Below are positions 1 to 8,267 of a stretch of 47,400 nt of DNA, piece after piece. The stretch is from contig NZ_LZJZ01000055.1 of assembly GCF_001667585.1 (NCBI RefSeq), positions 1 through 47,400 of the forward strand, read 5' to 3'. Position numbers and translations under genes: made by a program. Source of the DNA: Mycobacterium sp. E2733 (GTDB taxonomy: Bacteria; Actinomycetota; Actinomycetes; Mycobacteriales; Mycobacteriaceae). A model generated the notes under the pieces. The model was not told the DNA's origin and ran no database searches. It saw only the letters and a program-made list of their open reading frames with translations. Every line of letters starts with the position of its first letter. Positions within the stretch are counted from its first letter, which is position 1.

Positions 1-319
1 GCCGCGGGCCCCGCTGCGGATCACCGATGCTGATCGCCTGACCGTCGCGAATGTCCACCGTCGACGCCCGTGCACCGTCGACGAAGATGCCGTTGTGGCT
101 CAGGTCGATGGCCACCCAGTGGGTGCGGGCGAACCGCAGCACCACCTCAGGGCCGGGCGGGGGCGGCGGCGAGCCCGGGTTTAGGAGCCGCTCGAGGGCG
201 ATGTCGCTGCCCGGCCCGTAGCCGACGATCACGTCCCGGCCGGGGGCGAAGTCGAACCTCATCGACCCGATCCAAACGGTCAACGGGGAGGCTCTGAACG
301 CGGAAGCCTCGGGCCGCAT
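1..319 (-). CDS. FHA-domain protein, N-terminal part (runs off window)
   Basis: The frame is open from an ATG at 319 to the window edge, about 106 residues. AAAGGTGGCGGAA just upstream is a good ribosome binding site. The translation has a beta-rich start (SPLTVWIGSMRFDF), then a glycine-containing strand (RDVIVGYGPGSDI), then THWVAIDLSHNGIFVDG and a final strand with DGQAISIGDP. This is the order of a forkhead-associated (FHA) phosphothreonine-binding fold. The SHNGIFVDG segment matches the usual S-x-NG-x-x-x-NG loop, although the arginine and serine of the first binding loop (GR...S) are not clearly present. It resembles the N-terminal FHA domain of the mycobacterial ABC transporter Rv1747, but what follows the domain lies outside the window, so the full architecture is unknown. 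Confidence 0.7.
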   Translation of the reverse strand, partial: MRPEASAFRASPLTVWIGSMRFDFAPGRDVIVGYGPGSDIALERLLNPGSPPPPPGPEVVLRFARTHWVAIDLSHNGIFVDGARASTVDIRDGQAISIGDPQRGPR

Positions 320-398
320 TTCCGCCACCTTTCGTCACGCCGGTCAGCTGACTTAGTGTCTACCCGTCGGCCGCCGGCTATCCACCGGGGTCCCGCCA

Positions 399-872
399 TC
401 ACAGCGTGTTACGCCGACCCGCCACCGATGCATTGTCGACAAGCCGGCGCAACACCTTGACCGCGTCCGTCAACACCTGGCGGTCCACCGGCTCGAGCAA
501 CGCCAGTTGGGGTTCGATTGCGGCGGCGCGGTCGGCGCGAACCGCGTTGAGGGTGCGCTTCCCTTGGGGGGTGATGCGGATCCGGACGGCGCGGGCGTCC
601 CCCGGGTCGATGGTTCGGGTGACCAGACCGGCGTCCTCGAGCCGGCGCACCTGCGTGGTCATGGTCGGTTGGGAGCAGTGATCGACGGCGGCGAGGTCGC
701 CGATGCGTGCCTCTCCGTGCGCTTCGATCGTGGCAAGCAGCCTGGCCTGCGCCGCAGGCAACGGCATCTGGATCCGCTGGGTGGCCAGCCGGTTGAGCCG
801 CGCCACCACGGCGAGCAAGTCCGCGCCCAGCTGCTGGGCCTCGATGTTTGCGGTCTCGACAACTCTGTCCAT
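399..872 (-). CDS. MarR-family transcriptional regulator
   Basis: This 157-residue winged-helix regulator has the MarR layout: an N-terminal dimerisation helix, a helix-turn-helix around residues 50-80 (ARIGDLAAVDHCSQPTMTTQ), and the wing (DARAVRIRITPQGKR) near residues 90-105. It is divergent from the ECF-type transporter gene and corresponds in position and family to M. tuberculosis Rv2327. No Shine-Dalgarno sequence is visible before the ATG at 872. A TATGGA-like -10 box lies only a few bases upstream, so the message may be leaderless. A direct repeat overlapping the start suggests autoregulation. The ligand is unknown. Confidence 0.88.
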   Translation of the reverse strand: MDRVVETANIEAQQLGADLLAVVARLNRLATQRIQMPLPAAQARLLATIEAHGEARIGDLAAVDHCSQPTMTTQVRRLEDAGLVTRTIDPGDARAVRIRITPQGKRTLNAVRADRAAAIEPQLALLEPVDRQVLTDAVKVLRRLVDNASVAGRRNTL

Positions 873-876
873 GTAT

Positions 877-890
877 CCATAGTTCCATAG
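877..890. promoter_or_regulatory. Candidate MarR operator (direct repeat CCATAG)
   Basis: Two copies of CCATAG (877-882 and 885-890) separated by TT lie immediately upstream of the MarR start codon and inside the intergenic space shared with the divergent ECF transporter gene. MarR proteins commonly bind short repeats overlapping their own promoter. The assignment is by position only. Confidence 0.35.
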
Positions 891-989
891 CTTTGCTAAG
901 TGAGACGAGTGGCGGCCGGCCCGAATCGGGATGGAAGTTACTCAGCGTGATGAAGCGACGTGGTGCCGCGTCCTGGCACAATCAGTGAA

Positions 990-3038
990 GTGAATGCCCG
1001 TCGCCCCGTCCGTTCGCGCCGTCGGGGTGGGCCTTTACAGCCGACTGAATTGGCACAGGCCTCGGTCATGGGGGCACTCTGCGCGGTGATCGCGATCATC
1101 GCCGGCGTGATTCCGTTTGCGCAGGGATTGGCGCTGCTGGGCACGGTGCCGATGGGGCTGCTTGCCTACCGGTACCGGCTGCGGGTGCTGCTCGCCGCGA
1201 CGTTTGCTGCCGGAATGATCGCGTTCCTCATCTCGGGACTCGGCAGTTTCCTGACCGTCGTCAACTGTGCATACATCGGCGGGTTGACCGGATTCGTGAA
1301 ACGCAGGGGCAGGGGCACCCCAACGGTGCTCGCCTCGTCCTTCGTTGTCGGGCTCGCCGTCGCCACCGCATCGGTCGGAATGTTGATGGTGCTGAACCGG
1401 CTGCGGCATCTGATTTTTCAGGTGATGACGGCCAACATGGACGGTGTTGTCGCGTTCCTCGACCGGGTGGACCTGCAATGGCTCGGCGCCGATGTGAGGC
1501 GGGGCTTCGAATTCGGGCTGCATTACTGGCCGTGGCTGATGCTCGGCTACGTCACCTACGGGGTGATGTTCTCGTCGTTGATCGGTTGGTGGGCGCTCTC
1601 GCGCTTGCTCGAACGGATGGGCAACGTTCCGGACGTGCACAAACTCGACGCTCCCGAGGAGGCGCCCGGCGCCGCGATCGGGCCGGTGCCGGTGCGGTTG
1701 GACAAGGTGCGGTTCCGCTACCCCCACGCGAAGCACGACGCGCTGCGCGAAATCAGCCTGGACCTCCAAGTGGGAGAACATGTTGCCGTCATCGGCGCCA
1801 ATGGTTCCGGGAAGACGACGTTGACGCTGATCCTGGCGGGTCGGCAGCCGACGTCGGGTACCGTAGACCGCCCGGGCGCGGTGGGGTTGGGCATGTTGGG
1901 CGGCACGGCGCTTGTTCTGCAGCACCCGAAGAGCCAGGTCTTGGGAACCCGGGTCGCCGATGATGTGGTCTGGGGGCTGCCGCCGGGCACCGAGGTCGAC
2001 GTCGAACACCTGCTCCGCGAAGTAGGTCTGGAGGGTTTTGCCGAGCGTGATACCGGCAGCCTGTCCGGCGGGGAACTGCAGCGCCTCGCTCTGGCCGCGG
2101 CCCTCGCTCGGGAACCGGCGCTACTGATCGCCGACGAGTTCACCAGCATGGTCGATCAACAGGGCCGTAACGTTCTGTTGAACGTGCTCTCAGGCCTTCC
2201 CCAACGGCATCGGACTGCGCTGGTGCACATCACGCACTTCGACAACGAGGCCGCGTCCGCGGACAGGACCATCAACCTCAGCGATTCCTCGGACAACGCC
2301 GGCATGGTGGAGACGGCTCCGCCGCCGTCGCCGGCCATCGCAGTCAAGCGGACCTTCAACAAGCCGGTACTCGAGATCGTCGACGTCCGGCACGAATACA
2401 ACAGCGGCACACCCTGGGAGAAGACCGCGCTGCGCGGTATCAGCTTCGTAGTGGAACAGGGCGACGGAATTTTGATTCACGGCGGCAACGGGTCGGGCAA
2501 GTCGACGCTGGCGTGGATCATGGCCGGGTTGACCGTTCCCACCGCCGGTGCCTGTTTGCTTGACGGCGAGCCCATCCGTGAGCACGTCGGCGCGGTGGGA
2601 TTGTCGTTTCAGACGGCGAGGCTGCAATTGATGCGCAGCCACGTCGGCCTCGAAATCGCTTCCGTGGCAGGGTTTTCGGCCCGGGACGTAAACCGCGTCG
2701 CCGCCGCTCTGGGCTCGGTCGGACTGGAACCCGCGATGGGCAATCGCCGCATCGACCAGCTCAGCGGTGGCGAAATGCGACGGGTGGTGCTGGCCGGACT
2801 GCTGGCGTGTTCGCCGCGCGTGTTGATCCTCGACGAGCCGTTAGCCGGATTGGACATGGCCAGCCAGCGGGGCCTGCTGCGCCTGCTGGCGGATCTGCGC
2901 CGCTACCGAGGTCTGACCGTAGTGGTGATCTCGCACGACTTCGTCGGTTTGGAAGACGTGTGCCCGCGGGTCCTGCATCTGCAGAATGGCGCGCTGGAAT
3001 CTCTATCGGCCACCGCCGCGGCCGGGGGTGTGGCGTGA
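990..3038 (+). CDS. ECF-type transporter: S-like membrane domain fused to two ABC ATPases
   Basis: The product has about 682 residues if started at the GTG at 990; GTG at 960 is an alternative that adds ten residues. The first 200 residues carry five or six hydrophobic helices resembling the membrane S-component-like/DUF2232 type. Two complete ABC ATPase domains follow. The first has Walker [10 protein letters not shown] near residue 270, signature LSGGE and Walker B LLIADE. The second has GGNGSGKST near residue 500, signature LSGGE and LLILDEP. It is the counterpart of M. tuberculosis Rv2326c. The stop overlaps the start of an EcfT gene, so together they make a complete energy-coupling factor importer. 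Substrate cannot be read from the sequence; no riboswitch was recognised upstream. Confidence 0.88.
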   Translation: MNARRPVRSRRRGGPLQPTELAQASVMGALCAVIAIIAGVIPFAQGLALLGTVPMGLLAYRYRLRVLLAATFAAGMIAFLISGLGSFLTVVNCAYIGGLTGFVKRRGRGTPTVLASSFVVGLAVATASVGMLMVLNRLRHLIFQVMTANMDGVVAFLDRVDLQWLGADVRRGFEFGLHYWPWLMLGYVTYGVMFSSLIGWWALSRLLERMGNVPDVHKLDAPEEAPGAAIGPVPVRLDKVRFRYPHAKHDALREISLDLQVGEHVAVIGANGSGKTTLTLILAGRQPTSGTVDRPGAVGLGMLGGTALVLQHPKSQVLGTRVADDVVWGLPPGTEVDVEHLLREVGLEGFAERDTGSLSGGELQRLALAAALAREPALLIADEFTSMVDQQGRNVLLNVLSGLPQRHRTALVHITHFDNEAASADRTINLSDSSDNAGMVETAPPPSPAIAVKRTFNKPVLEIVDVRHEYNSGTPWEKTALRGISFVVEQGDGILIHGGNGSGKSTLAWIMAGLTVPTAGACLLDGEPIREHVGAVGLSFQTARLQLMRSHVGLEIASVAGFSARDVNRVAAALGSVGLEPAMGNRRIDQLSGGEMRRVVLAGLLACSPRVLILDEPLAGLDMASQRGLLRLLADLRRYRGLTVVVISHDFVGLEDVCPRVLHLQNGALESLSATAAAGGVA

Positions 3039-3886
3039 CCGCGACTTCGTCCTCGGCATCCGGTAGGACCCGGCGCCGTTCTCGTCCGGTGGTGCTGCTG
3101 GTTCCGGTGCCCGGAAGGTCGGCCATTCACAACCTGTGGGCCGGCACCAAACTGTTGGTGGTATTCGGTGTTTCGGTGTTGCTGACCCTCTATCCGGGTT
3201 GGGTGACGATCGGGGCGGTGGCCGTGCTCGTGGTGGCGGCGATCTGGATCGCACATATCCCCCGGGGTGCGGTTCCATCGATTCCGCGGTGGCTGTGGGT
3301 CCTCCTGGCACTTGGTTTCGTGACCGCGGCGTTGGCCGGCGGTAGTCCGGTGATCTCGATCCACGGCTTCAACATCTGGCTCGGCGGAGCGCTGCACTTC
3401 CTGCGGATCACCGCGCTATCGATCGTGCTGCTCGCGCTGGGGGCTATGGTGTCGTGGACCACCAACGTCGCCGAAATCGCGCCGGCTCTGGCAATTTTGG
3501 GCCGCCCGTTCAAATGGCTGCGGATTCCGGTTGACGAATGGGCGGTGGCGCTGGCCCTGGCGCTACGCGCCTTCCCGTTGTTGATCGAGGAATTTCAGGT
3601 GCTCTACGCCGCTCGTCGATTGCGGCCCAACCACATGCCACGGGGTCGTAAGGCGCGGGTTCGGCAGACCACGGGCAACTCGATCGACTTGGTCGCCGCC
3701 GCCATCGTGGTGACTCTGCGGCGTGCCGATGAGATGGGCGACGCGATCACGGCTCGCGGCGGCATCGGTCAACTTTCTGCCGACCCGGCGCGGCCGAGAC
3801 TGGGCGACTGGGCGACGCTCGCGGTCACGATAGCGGTCAGCGGAGCCGCGGTGGCGATCGAGACGATATTCCACCTGACTCGCTAG
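3035..3886 (+). CDS. EcfT-like transmembrane coupling protein
   Basis: The start is the GTG at 3035, overlapping the previous stop as GTGA, which implies translational coupling. The 283-residue protein has several hydrophobic helices in its first half and a cytoplasmic-type segment with ARR near residue 192 and ARG near residue 240, the places where EcfT proteins carry their ATPase-contacting coupling motifs. It is the counterpart of Rv2325c and would link the two fused ATPase domains encoded upstream to the substrate-binding membrane domain. A longer reading frame begins at 2807 but lies inside the upstream gene and is rejected as the start. Confidence 0.85.
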   Translation: MTATSSSASGRTRRRSRPVVLLVPVPGRSAIHNLWAGTKLLVVFGVSVLLTLYPGWVTIGAVAVLVVAAIWIAHIPRGAVPSIPRWLWVLLALGFVTAALAGGSPVISIHGFNIWLGGALHFLRITALSIVLLALGAMVSWTTNVAEIAPALAILGRPFKWLRIPVDEWAVALALALRAFPLLIEEFQVLYAARRLRPNHMPRGRKARVRQTTGNSIDLVAAAIVVTLRRADEMGDAITARGGIGQLSADPARPRLGDWATLAVTIAVSGAAVAIETIFHLTR

Positions 3887-4058
3887 TCATTCGCTTAGCG
3901 TAAGCGCGCGGCCGACATCCACCCGACTCGCACGATCGCGGCTCGCATTGATGACCGACTCCATCCCCGAGCGAAATCAGCCCTGGCCCTATGAATCTCG
4001 CCGGCCGCCGACGGTGGGCCGTCGAGGCTGAAGCGCCTCGTTCGACAGGCGCTGAGGC

Positions 4059-4121
4059 CGCGAGCGTAACGGCACTGCGAATAATCGACCGGCGGAATTC
4101 CGCAGTGTCGTTACGCTCGCG
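4059..4121. repeat. Long inverted repeat between convergent genes (terminator or REP-like element)
   Basis: Arms at 4059-4079 and 4101-4121 are 21 bases long with a single mismatch, separated by 21 bases. The mismatch is a G-U wobble in RNA. The repeat lies in the 252-base gap between the convergent ecfT and asnC genes, so it could terminate transcripts from both sides. There is no T-tract, which is usual for mycobacterial hairpin terminators. A smaller stem (CTTA...TAAG) follows the ecfT stop at about 3893-3905. Confidence 0.7.
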
Positions 4122-4138
4122 CCGCGCGCGACGGCGGC

Positions 4139-4585
4139 TCAGGTTCGCATCCGGTCGATGAGGTTCGACAACACCACGATGCTCTCGCTGCGCTCGATGT
4201 CCGCGCTCGACCGGATGCGCTCGAGGGCGGCTTCCAGGTGGCGCATGTCGCGGGCCAGCACATGCAGGATCGCATCCGACGTGCCGGTCACGGTCGCGGC
4301 GCTCACCACCTCCGGCATGTCCACCCACGCCGACCGCAGTCGGTCGGGGGCGATCGTGCCGTGGCAGAACACCTGCACGTACGCCTCCGTGTTCCAGCCG
4401 AGTGCGTTGCGGTCGACGACCGTGGTGAAGCCTCTGATGACACCGGTGTCGAGCATCCGGTCGACGCGTCGCTTGACCGCCGGCGCGGAAAGATTCACCT
4501 TCTCTCCGATTTCGGCGAACGTGGCCCGGGCGTGCTCGGTCAGTTCGGCGAGGATGCTGGTGTCGGTCTCATCGAGGCGCTCCAT
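4139..4585 (-). CDS. AsnC/Lrp-family regulator
   Basis: This 148-residue protein has an N-terminal helix-turn-helix (LDETDTSILAELTEHAR, then LSAPAVKRRVDRM) and a C-terminal ligand-binding RAM-type domain (from about residue 65). The ATG at 4585 is preceded by GGGGAGGG at good spacing, so it is preferred over the TTG five codons upstream. It is divergent from the arginine/ornithine operon and is the counterpart of Rv2324. By family and position it is expected to sense an amino acid, plausibly arginine or ornithine, and to control the divergent operon. Confidence 0.9.
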   Translation of the reverse strand: MERLDETDTSILAELTEHARATFAEIGEKVNLSAPAVKRRVDRMLDTGVIRGFTTVVDRNALGWNTEAYVQVFCHGTIAPDRLRSAWVDMPEVVSAATVTGTSDAILHVLARDMRHLEAALERIRSSADIERSESIVVLSNLIDRMRT

Positions 4586-4599
4586 GACCCTCCCCGGCA

Positions 4600-4707
4600 A
4601 TCCGACGCAACAAATCGCTGCTGTAGGCAGTCTAGCGCAATAAATAGGGTATATACGCGCAATAGCTAGCGTTTGCTTGTCTGCAGGGCCGGAAATATCG
4701 TTGATTT
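4600..4707. promoter_or_regulatory. Divergent control region with GCAAYA repeats (candidate AsnC operator)
   Basis: The gap between asnC and the arginine operon is AT-rich compared with its surroundings. It carries three same-strand GCAAYA copies (4607, 4637 and 4659) with flanks of the type RCGCAAYAR. The spacings of 30 and 22 bases are close to three and two helical turns, as expected for an Lrp-type octamer binding one face of DNA. A TATATAC segment near 4651 could be part of a promoter. Confidence 0.45.
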
Positions 4708-5553
4708 ATGACGCAACGCCACGTGGCCGCACCCGTCGCCGTACGGCACACCCGCGCGGCCCGCGCGCGCCGCTACGCGATGACGCCGCCCGAGTTCTTC
4801 GCGGTCGAGTACGCGATCAACCCCTGGATGGACGTCACCACGCCCGTCGACGTCGGCGTCGCGATGGCCCAATGGGAAGCCCTCCGCACGACCTATCTAC
4901 GGCTGGGGAACCAGGTGGAGGTGATCGAGCCCGAACCCGGGCTGCCTGACATGGTGTACGCCGCCAACGGTGGATTCATCGCCGGCGACGTCGCGATCGT
5001 CGCGAGGTTCCGATTCGCCGAGCGGGCCGGCGAATCGCGCGCCTACGCCGAATGGATGTCTTCGCTGGGGTACCGGCCGCTGTCCACCCGTCATATCAAC
5101 GAGGGTCAGGGCGACTTGCTCATGATCGGGGAAACGGTGTTGGCGGGCTACGGTTTTCGCACCGACCGGCGTGCACACCCGGAAATCTCCGCGGCGCTGC
5201 GGCTCCCGGTCGTCTCGCTCGAGTTGGTGGATCCGCGCTTCTACCACCTCGACACCGCGCTGGCCGTCCTCGACGACCGGACGATCGCGTTCTACCCGCC
5301 GGCGTTCAGCGCTACAGCGCAGGACCGACTGCAGGCGCTGTTTCCCGACGCGATCGTGGTGGGAAGCGCCGACGCCTTCGCGCTCGGCCTCAACGTCGTC
5401 TCGGACGGCCTGCATGTCGTCCTTCCTGCCGTCGCAACCGGTTTCGCGGCACAACTGCGGGATGCCGGCTTCGACCCGGTCGGCGTCGACCTGTCCGAAC
5501 TCCTCAAGGGGGGCGGTTCGGTCAAGTGCTGCACATTGGAGGTGTTTCCATGA
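4708..5553 (+). CDS. Amidinotransferase-fold enzyme (DDAH / arginine dihydrolase-like)
   Basis: The 281-residue product belongs to the guanidino-group-modifying superfamily. Visible elements are DMVYAANGGF (Asn87), NEGQGD (residues 131-136), FYHLDTALAVL with His180, and a C-terminal SVKCC with the likely nucleophilic Cys274 or Cys275. The counterpart Rv2323c is annotated as dimethylarginine dimethylaminohydrolase. The stop overlaps the start of an ornithine aminotransferase gene, so a product that can feed that enzyme (ornithine, by an arginine-dihydrolase reaction) would fit better than citrulline. This is inference from context and the AAN motif. The ATG at 4708 has a weak ribosome site; ATG at 4780 is an alternative at the beginning of the conserved region. 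Confidence 0.8.
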   Translation: MTQRHVAAPVAVRHTRAARARRYAMTPPEFFAVEYAINPWMDVTTPVDVGVAMAQWEALRTTYLRLGNQVEVIEPEPGLPDMVYAANGGFIAGDVAIVARFRFAERAGESRAYAEWMSSLGYRPLSTRHINEGQGDLLMIGETVLAGYGFRTDRRAHPEISAALRLPVVSLELVDPRFYHLDTALAVLDDRTIAFYPPAFSATAQDRLQALFPDAIVVGSADAFALGLNVVSDGLHVVLPAVATGFAAQLRDAGFDPVGVDLSELLKGGGSVKCCTLEVFP

Positions 5554-6785
5554 CGATCCTCGACGCCCCGGCTTCGACCCAGACCGAGGCGGCGATCGGG
5601 CTGGTCGAACGCTATGCGGCGCAGAACTATTCGCCGTTGCCCGTGGTGGCGTCCAGCGCCGAGGGTGCCTGGATCACCGACGTGGAGGGCCGGCGCTATC
5701 TGGATTGCCTGGCCGCCTACTCGGCGGTCAACTTCGGCCATCGCAACCCCGAGATCACCGCGGCGGCACACGCCCAGCTCGACACCGTCACGTTGGTGAG
5801 CCGTGCGTTCCATTCCGACACGCTCGGCCCGTTCTGCGCCGCCCTTGCACGGCTGTGCGGCAAAGACCGGGTGCTGCCGATGAACTCGGGTGCCGAAGCC
5901 GTGGAGAGCGGTCTCAAAGTCGCCCGCAAGTGGGGCGCCGACGTCAAGGGCGTCCCAGGCGGCCGGGCCAACATCATCGTGGCGCACAACAACTTCCATG
6001 GCCGCACGATCAGCATCGTCAGCTTCTCCTCGGATCCCGAGGCGCGAGATGGATTCGGGCCGTTCACCCCGGGCTTCCGGTCGGTGCCGTTCGGGGACGC
6101 CGCCGCGCTGGCCCGCGCGATCGACGACGACACCGTCGCGGTGCTGCTGGAGCCGATCCAGGGCGAGGCGGGCATCGTCGTTCCGCCCGACGACTACCTG
6201 CCGGCCGTTCGCGCGCTCTGCAGCGAGCACAACGTGCTGATGATCGCCGACGAGATTCAGTCCGGGCTGGCGCGCACGGGGCACACCTTTGCCTGCGACC
6301 ACTGGGGTGTGGTGCCGGATGTCTACCTGCTGGGCAAGGCGCTGGGCGGCGGCGTGGTTCCGTTGTCGGCGGTGGTCGCCGATGACGAGGTCCTGGGCGT
6401 GCTGCATCCCGGCGAACACGGCTCCACCTTCGGCGGTAACCCGTTGGCGGCCGCCATCGGCGCCACCGTGGTTTCCATGCTGGGCCGCGGAGAGTTTCAA
6501 GCCCGCTCGGCGAAATTGGGCGCATACCTGCATGCGCGCCTGCGCGAACTGGTAGGCCACGGCGTGCTGGGCGTGCGCGGCCTTGGGCTGTGGGCCGGCG
6601 TCGACGTCGACCCCGCGCTCGGGACGGGCAAGCAGCTGAGTCTTAGGCTGGCCGATCGTGGTGTGTTGGTGAAGGACACGCACTCCTCGACGTTGCGGTT
6701 CGCCCCACCGCTGGTGGTCACCGAGCAGGAGATCGACTGGGCGATTGCGCAGTTCGCTATGGCGTTGCGGGAGGCTGGCCCATAA
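5550..6785 (+). CDS. rocD: Ornithine aminotransferase
   Basis: This intact 411-residue class III PLP aminotransferase would convert ornithine and 2-oxoglutarate to glutamate-semialdehyde and glutamate. The PLP lysine is Lys263 in LLGKALGGG. The cofactor aspartate is in IADEIQSG, and the region MNSGAEAVE binds the phosphate. The start ATG at 5550 overlaps the upstream stop (ATGA) and has GGAGGTG before it. In M. tuberculosis H37Rv the corresponding gene is annotated as two pieces (rocD1/rocD2, Rv2322c/Rv2321c); here it is a single open frame. Confidence 0.93.
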   Translation: MTILDAPASTQTEAAIGLVERYAAQNYSPLPVVASSAEGAWITDVEGRRYLDCLAAYSAVNFGHRNPEITAAAHAQLDTVTLVSRAFHSDTLGPFCAALARLCGKDRVLPMNSGAEAVESGLKVARKWGADVKGVPGGRANIIVAHNNFHGRTISIVSFSSDPEARDGFGPFTPGFRSVPFGDAAALARAIDDDTVAVLLEPIQGEAGIVVPPDDYLPAVRALCSEHNVLMIADEIQSGLARTGHTFACDHWGVVPDVYLLGKALGGGVVPLSAVVADDEVLGVLHPGEHGSTFGGNPLAAAIGATVVSMLGRGEFQARSAKLGAYLHARLRELVGHGVLGVRGLGLWAGVDVDPALGTGKQLSLRLADRGVLVKDTHSSTLRFAPPLVVTEQEIDWAIAQFAMALREAGP

Positions 6786-6799
6786 TCAGCTGATCGAGC

Positions 6800-6819
6800 A
6801 AGGAGGGGCCAAGGAGGGG
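6800..6819 (+). promoter_or_regulatory. Tandem Shine-Dalgarno sequences before rocE
   Basis: The sequence AAGGAGGGGCC is followed directly by AAGGAGGGGC just before the TTG start at 6822, giving two perfect ribosome-binding sites in direct repeat. Only the second has standard spacing. The strong site may compensate for the TTG start. Confidence 0.6.
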
Positions 6820-6821
6820 CA

Positions 6822-8267
6822 TTGCCACCCACGTCGATCAGCTTGAAAGAGCAGATGCTGCGGCGCCGCCCGGTTGTCGGCACGGTCGTCGCATACGGGG
6901 CCGCGGACCATCTCAAGCGGAGCATCGGCACCTTCCAGCTGACCATGTTCGGGGTCGGCTCGACGGTCGGGACGGGCATCTTCTTCGTCATGTCCCAGGC
7001 CGTGCCGGAGGCCGGCCCGGGAGTGATCCTGTCTTTTCTGATCGCGGGGCTCGCGGCCGGGCTCGCGGCCATCTGTTATGCCGAATTGGCTTCCGCGGTG
7101 CCCGTTTCGGGGTCTTCCTATTCCTACGCGTACACCACTCTGGGGGAGGTCGTCGCGATGGGGGTGGCGGCCTGCCTGCTGCTGGAATACGGGGTGTCGA
7201 CCGCCGCGGTCGCGGTCAACTGGAGCGGCTACCTCAACAAGCTGCTCAGCAATGTCTTCGGTTTCCAATTGCCGCATGTGTTGTCGGCCGCGCCGTGGGA
7301 TGCGCGGCCCGGCTGGCTGAATCTCCCGGCGATCGTCTTGATCGGGATGTGCGCGCTGCTGCTCATCCGCGGCGCCAGCGAATCGGCCAGGGTCAACACG
7401 ATCATGGTGCTGATCAAGCTGGGCGTGCTGATCATCTTCTCGATCGTCGCGTTCACCGCCTTCGACGCGAACCATCTCCACGACTTTGCACCATTCGGCG
7501 TTGCCGGCATCGGCTCGGCCGCCGGCACCATCTTCTTCTCCTATATCGGCCTTGATGCCGTGTCGACCGCGGGCGACGAAGTGAAGAACCCGCAGAAGAC
7601 CATGCCGCGGGCGCTGATTGCCGCGCTGGTGACCGTTACCAGCGTCTACGTGTTCGTCGCGCTCGCCGCGCTGGGCACTCAGCCGTGGCAGGAATTCGCC
7701 GGACAGCAGGAGGCCGGCCTGGCCACCATCCTCGACAACGTCACCCGCGGCGGCTGGGCCAGCACGATTCTGGCCGCGGGCGCTGTCATCTCGATCTTCT
7801 CCGTCACCCTGGTCAGCATGTACGGGCAGACCCGCATCCTGTTCGCGATGGGACGTGACGGGCTGCTGCCATCCCGATTCGCGCGCGTGAACACGAGCAC
7901 CATGACGCCGGTGGGCAACACGGTGATTGTGGCCATCGCGGCCTCGGCGCTGGCCGCCTTCATACCGCTGGAAAAGCTGGCGGACATGGTGTCCATCGGG
8001 ACGCTCACCGCGTTCGTCGTCGTATCGGCCGGAGTGATCATCTTGCGAGTTCGCGAGCCCGACTTGCCGCGGGGTTTCAAGGTTCCCGGGTATCCCGTCA
8101 CGCCCGTCCTTTCGATGCTGGCGTGCGGATACATCCTCGCCAGCCTGCACTGGTACACGTGGATCGCGTTCAGCGGCTGGATCGCGCTCGCGTTAGTCTT
8201 CTACTTCGTGTGGGGCCGCCACCACAGCGCGCTCAACGGCGAAGCGCTTGAGCGGGACGCGCTGTGA
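6822..8267 (+). CDS. rocE: Amino-acid permease (APC family), RocE-like
   Basis: This 481-residue integral membrane protein has about 12 hydrophobic helices. The APC/CAT-type N-terminus includes GVGSTVGTGIFF (residues 45-56) and the conserved IFFSYIGLDAVST segment. It begins with TTG at 6822, which has AAGGAGGGG at ideal spacing. It is the counterpart of Rv2320c (rocE). Together with the upstream enzymes it would supply a cationic amino acid such as arginine or ornithine. The start of the next gene overlaps its stop as GTGA. Confidence 0.9.
   Translation: MPPTSISLKEQMLRRRPVVGTVVAYGAADHLKRSIGTFQLTMFGVGSTVGTGIFFVMSQAVPEAGPGVILSFLIAGLAAGLAAICYAELASAVPVSGSSYSYAYTTLGEVVAMGVAACLLLEYGVSTAAVAVNWSGYLNKLLSNVFGFQLPHVLSAAPWDARPGWLNLPAIVLIGMCALLLIRGASESARVNTIMVLIKLGVLIIFSIVAFTAFDANHLHDFAPFGVAGIGSAAGTIFFSYIGLDAVSTAGDEVKNPQKTMPRALIAALVTVTSVYVFVALAALGTQPWQEFAGQQEAGLATILDNVTRGGWASTILAAGAVISIFSVTLVSMYGQTRILFAMGRDGLLPSRFARVNTSTMTPVGNTVIVAIAASALAAFIPLEKLADMVSIGTLTAFVVVSAGVIILRVREPDLPRGFKVPGYPVTPVLSMLACGYILASLHWYTWIAFSGWIALALVFYFVWGRHHSALNGEALERDAL

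Noticed and set aside
1035..2009. Long minus-strand reading frame opposite the ECF transporter gene
   Set aside because: It is antisense to a gene with clear Walker motifs; its arginine- and histidine-rich translation is typical of GC-driven shadow frames.
5052..5549. Extended start for rocD inside the ddaH gene
   Set aside because: The extension translates to arginine-rich shadow sequence; ATG 5550 has a good ribosome site and ATGA overlap.
5292..6683. 463-codon minus-strand frame opposite rocD
   Set aside because: It is antisense to an unmistakable aminotransferase, with no domain and no ribosome site.
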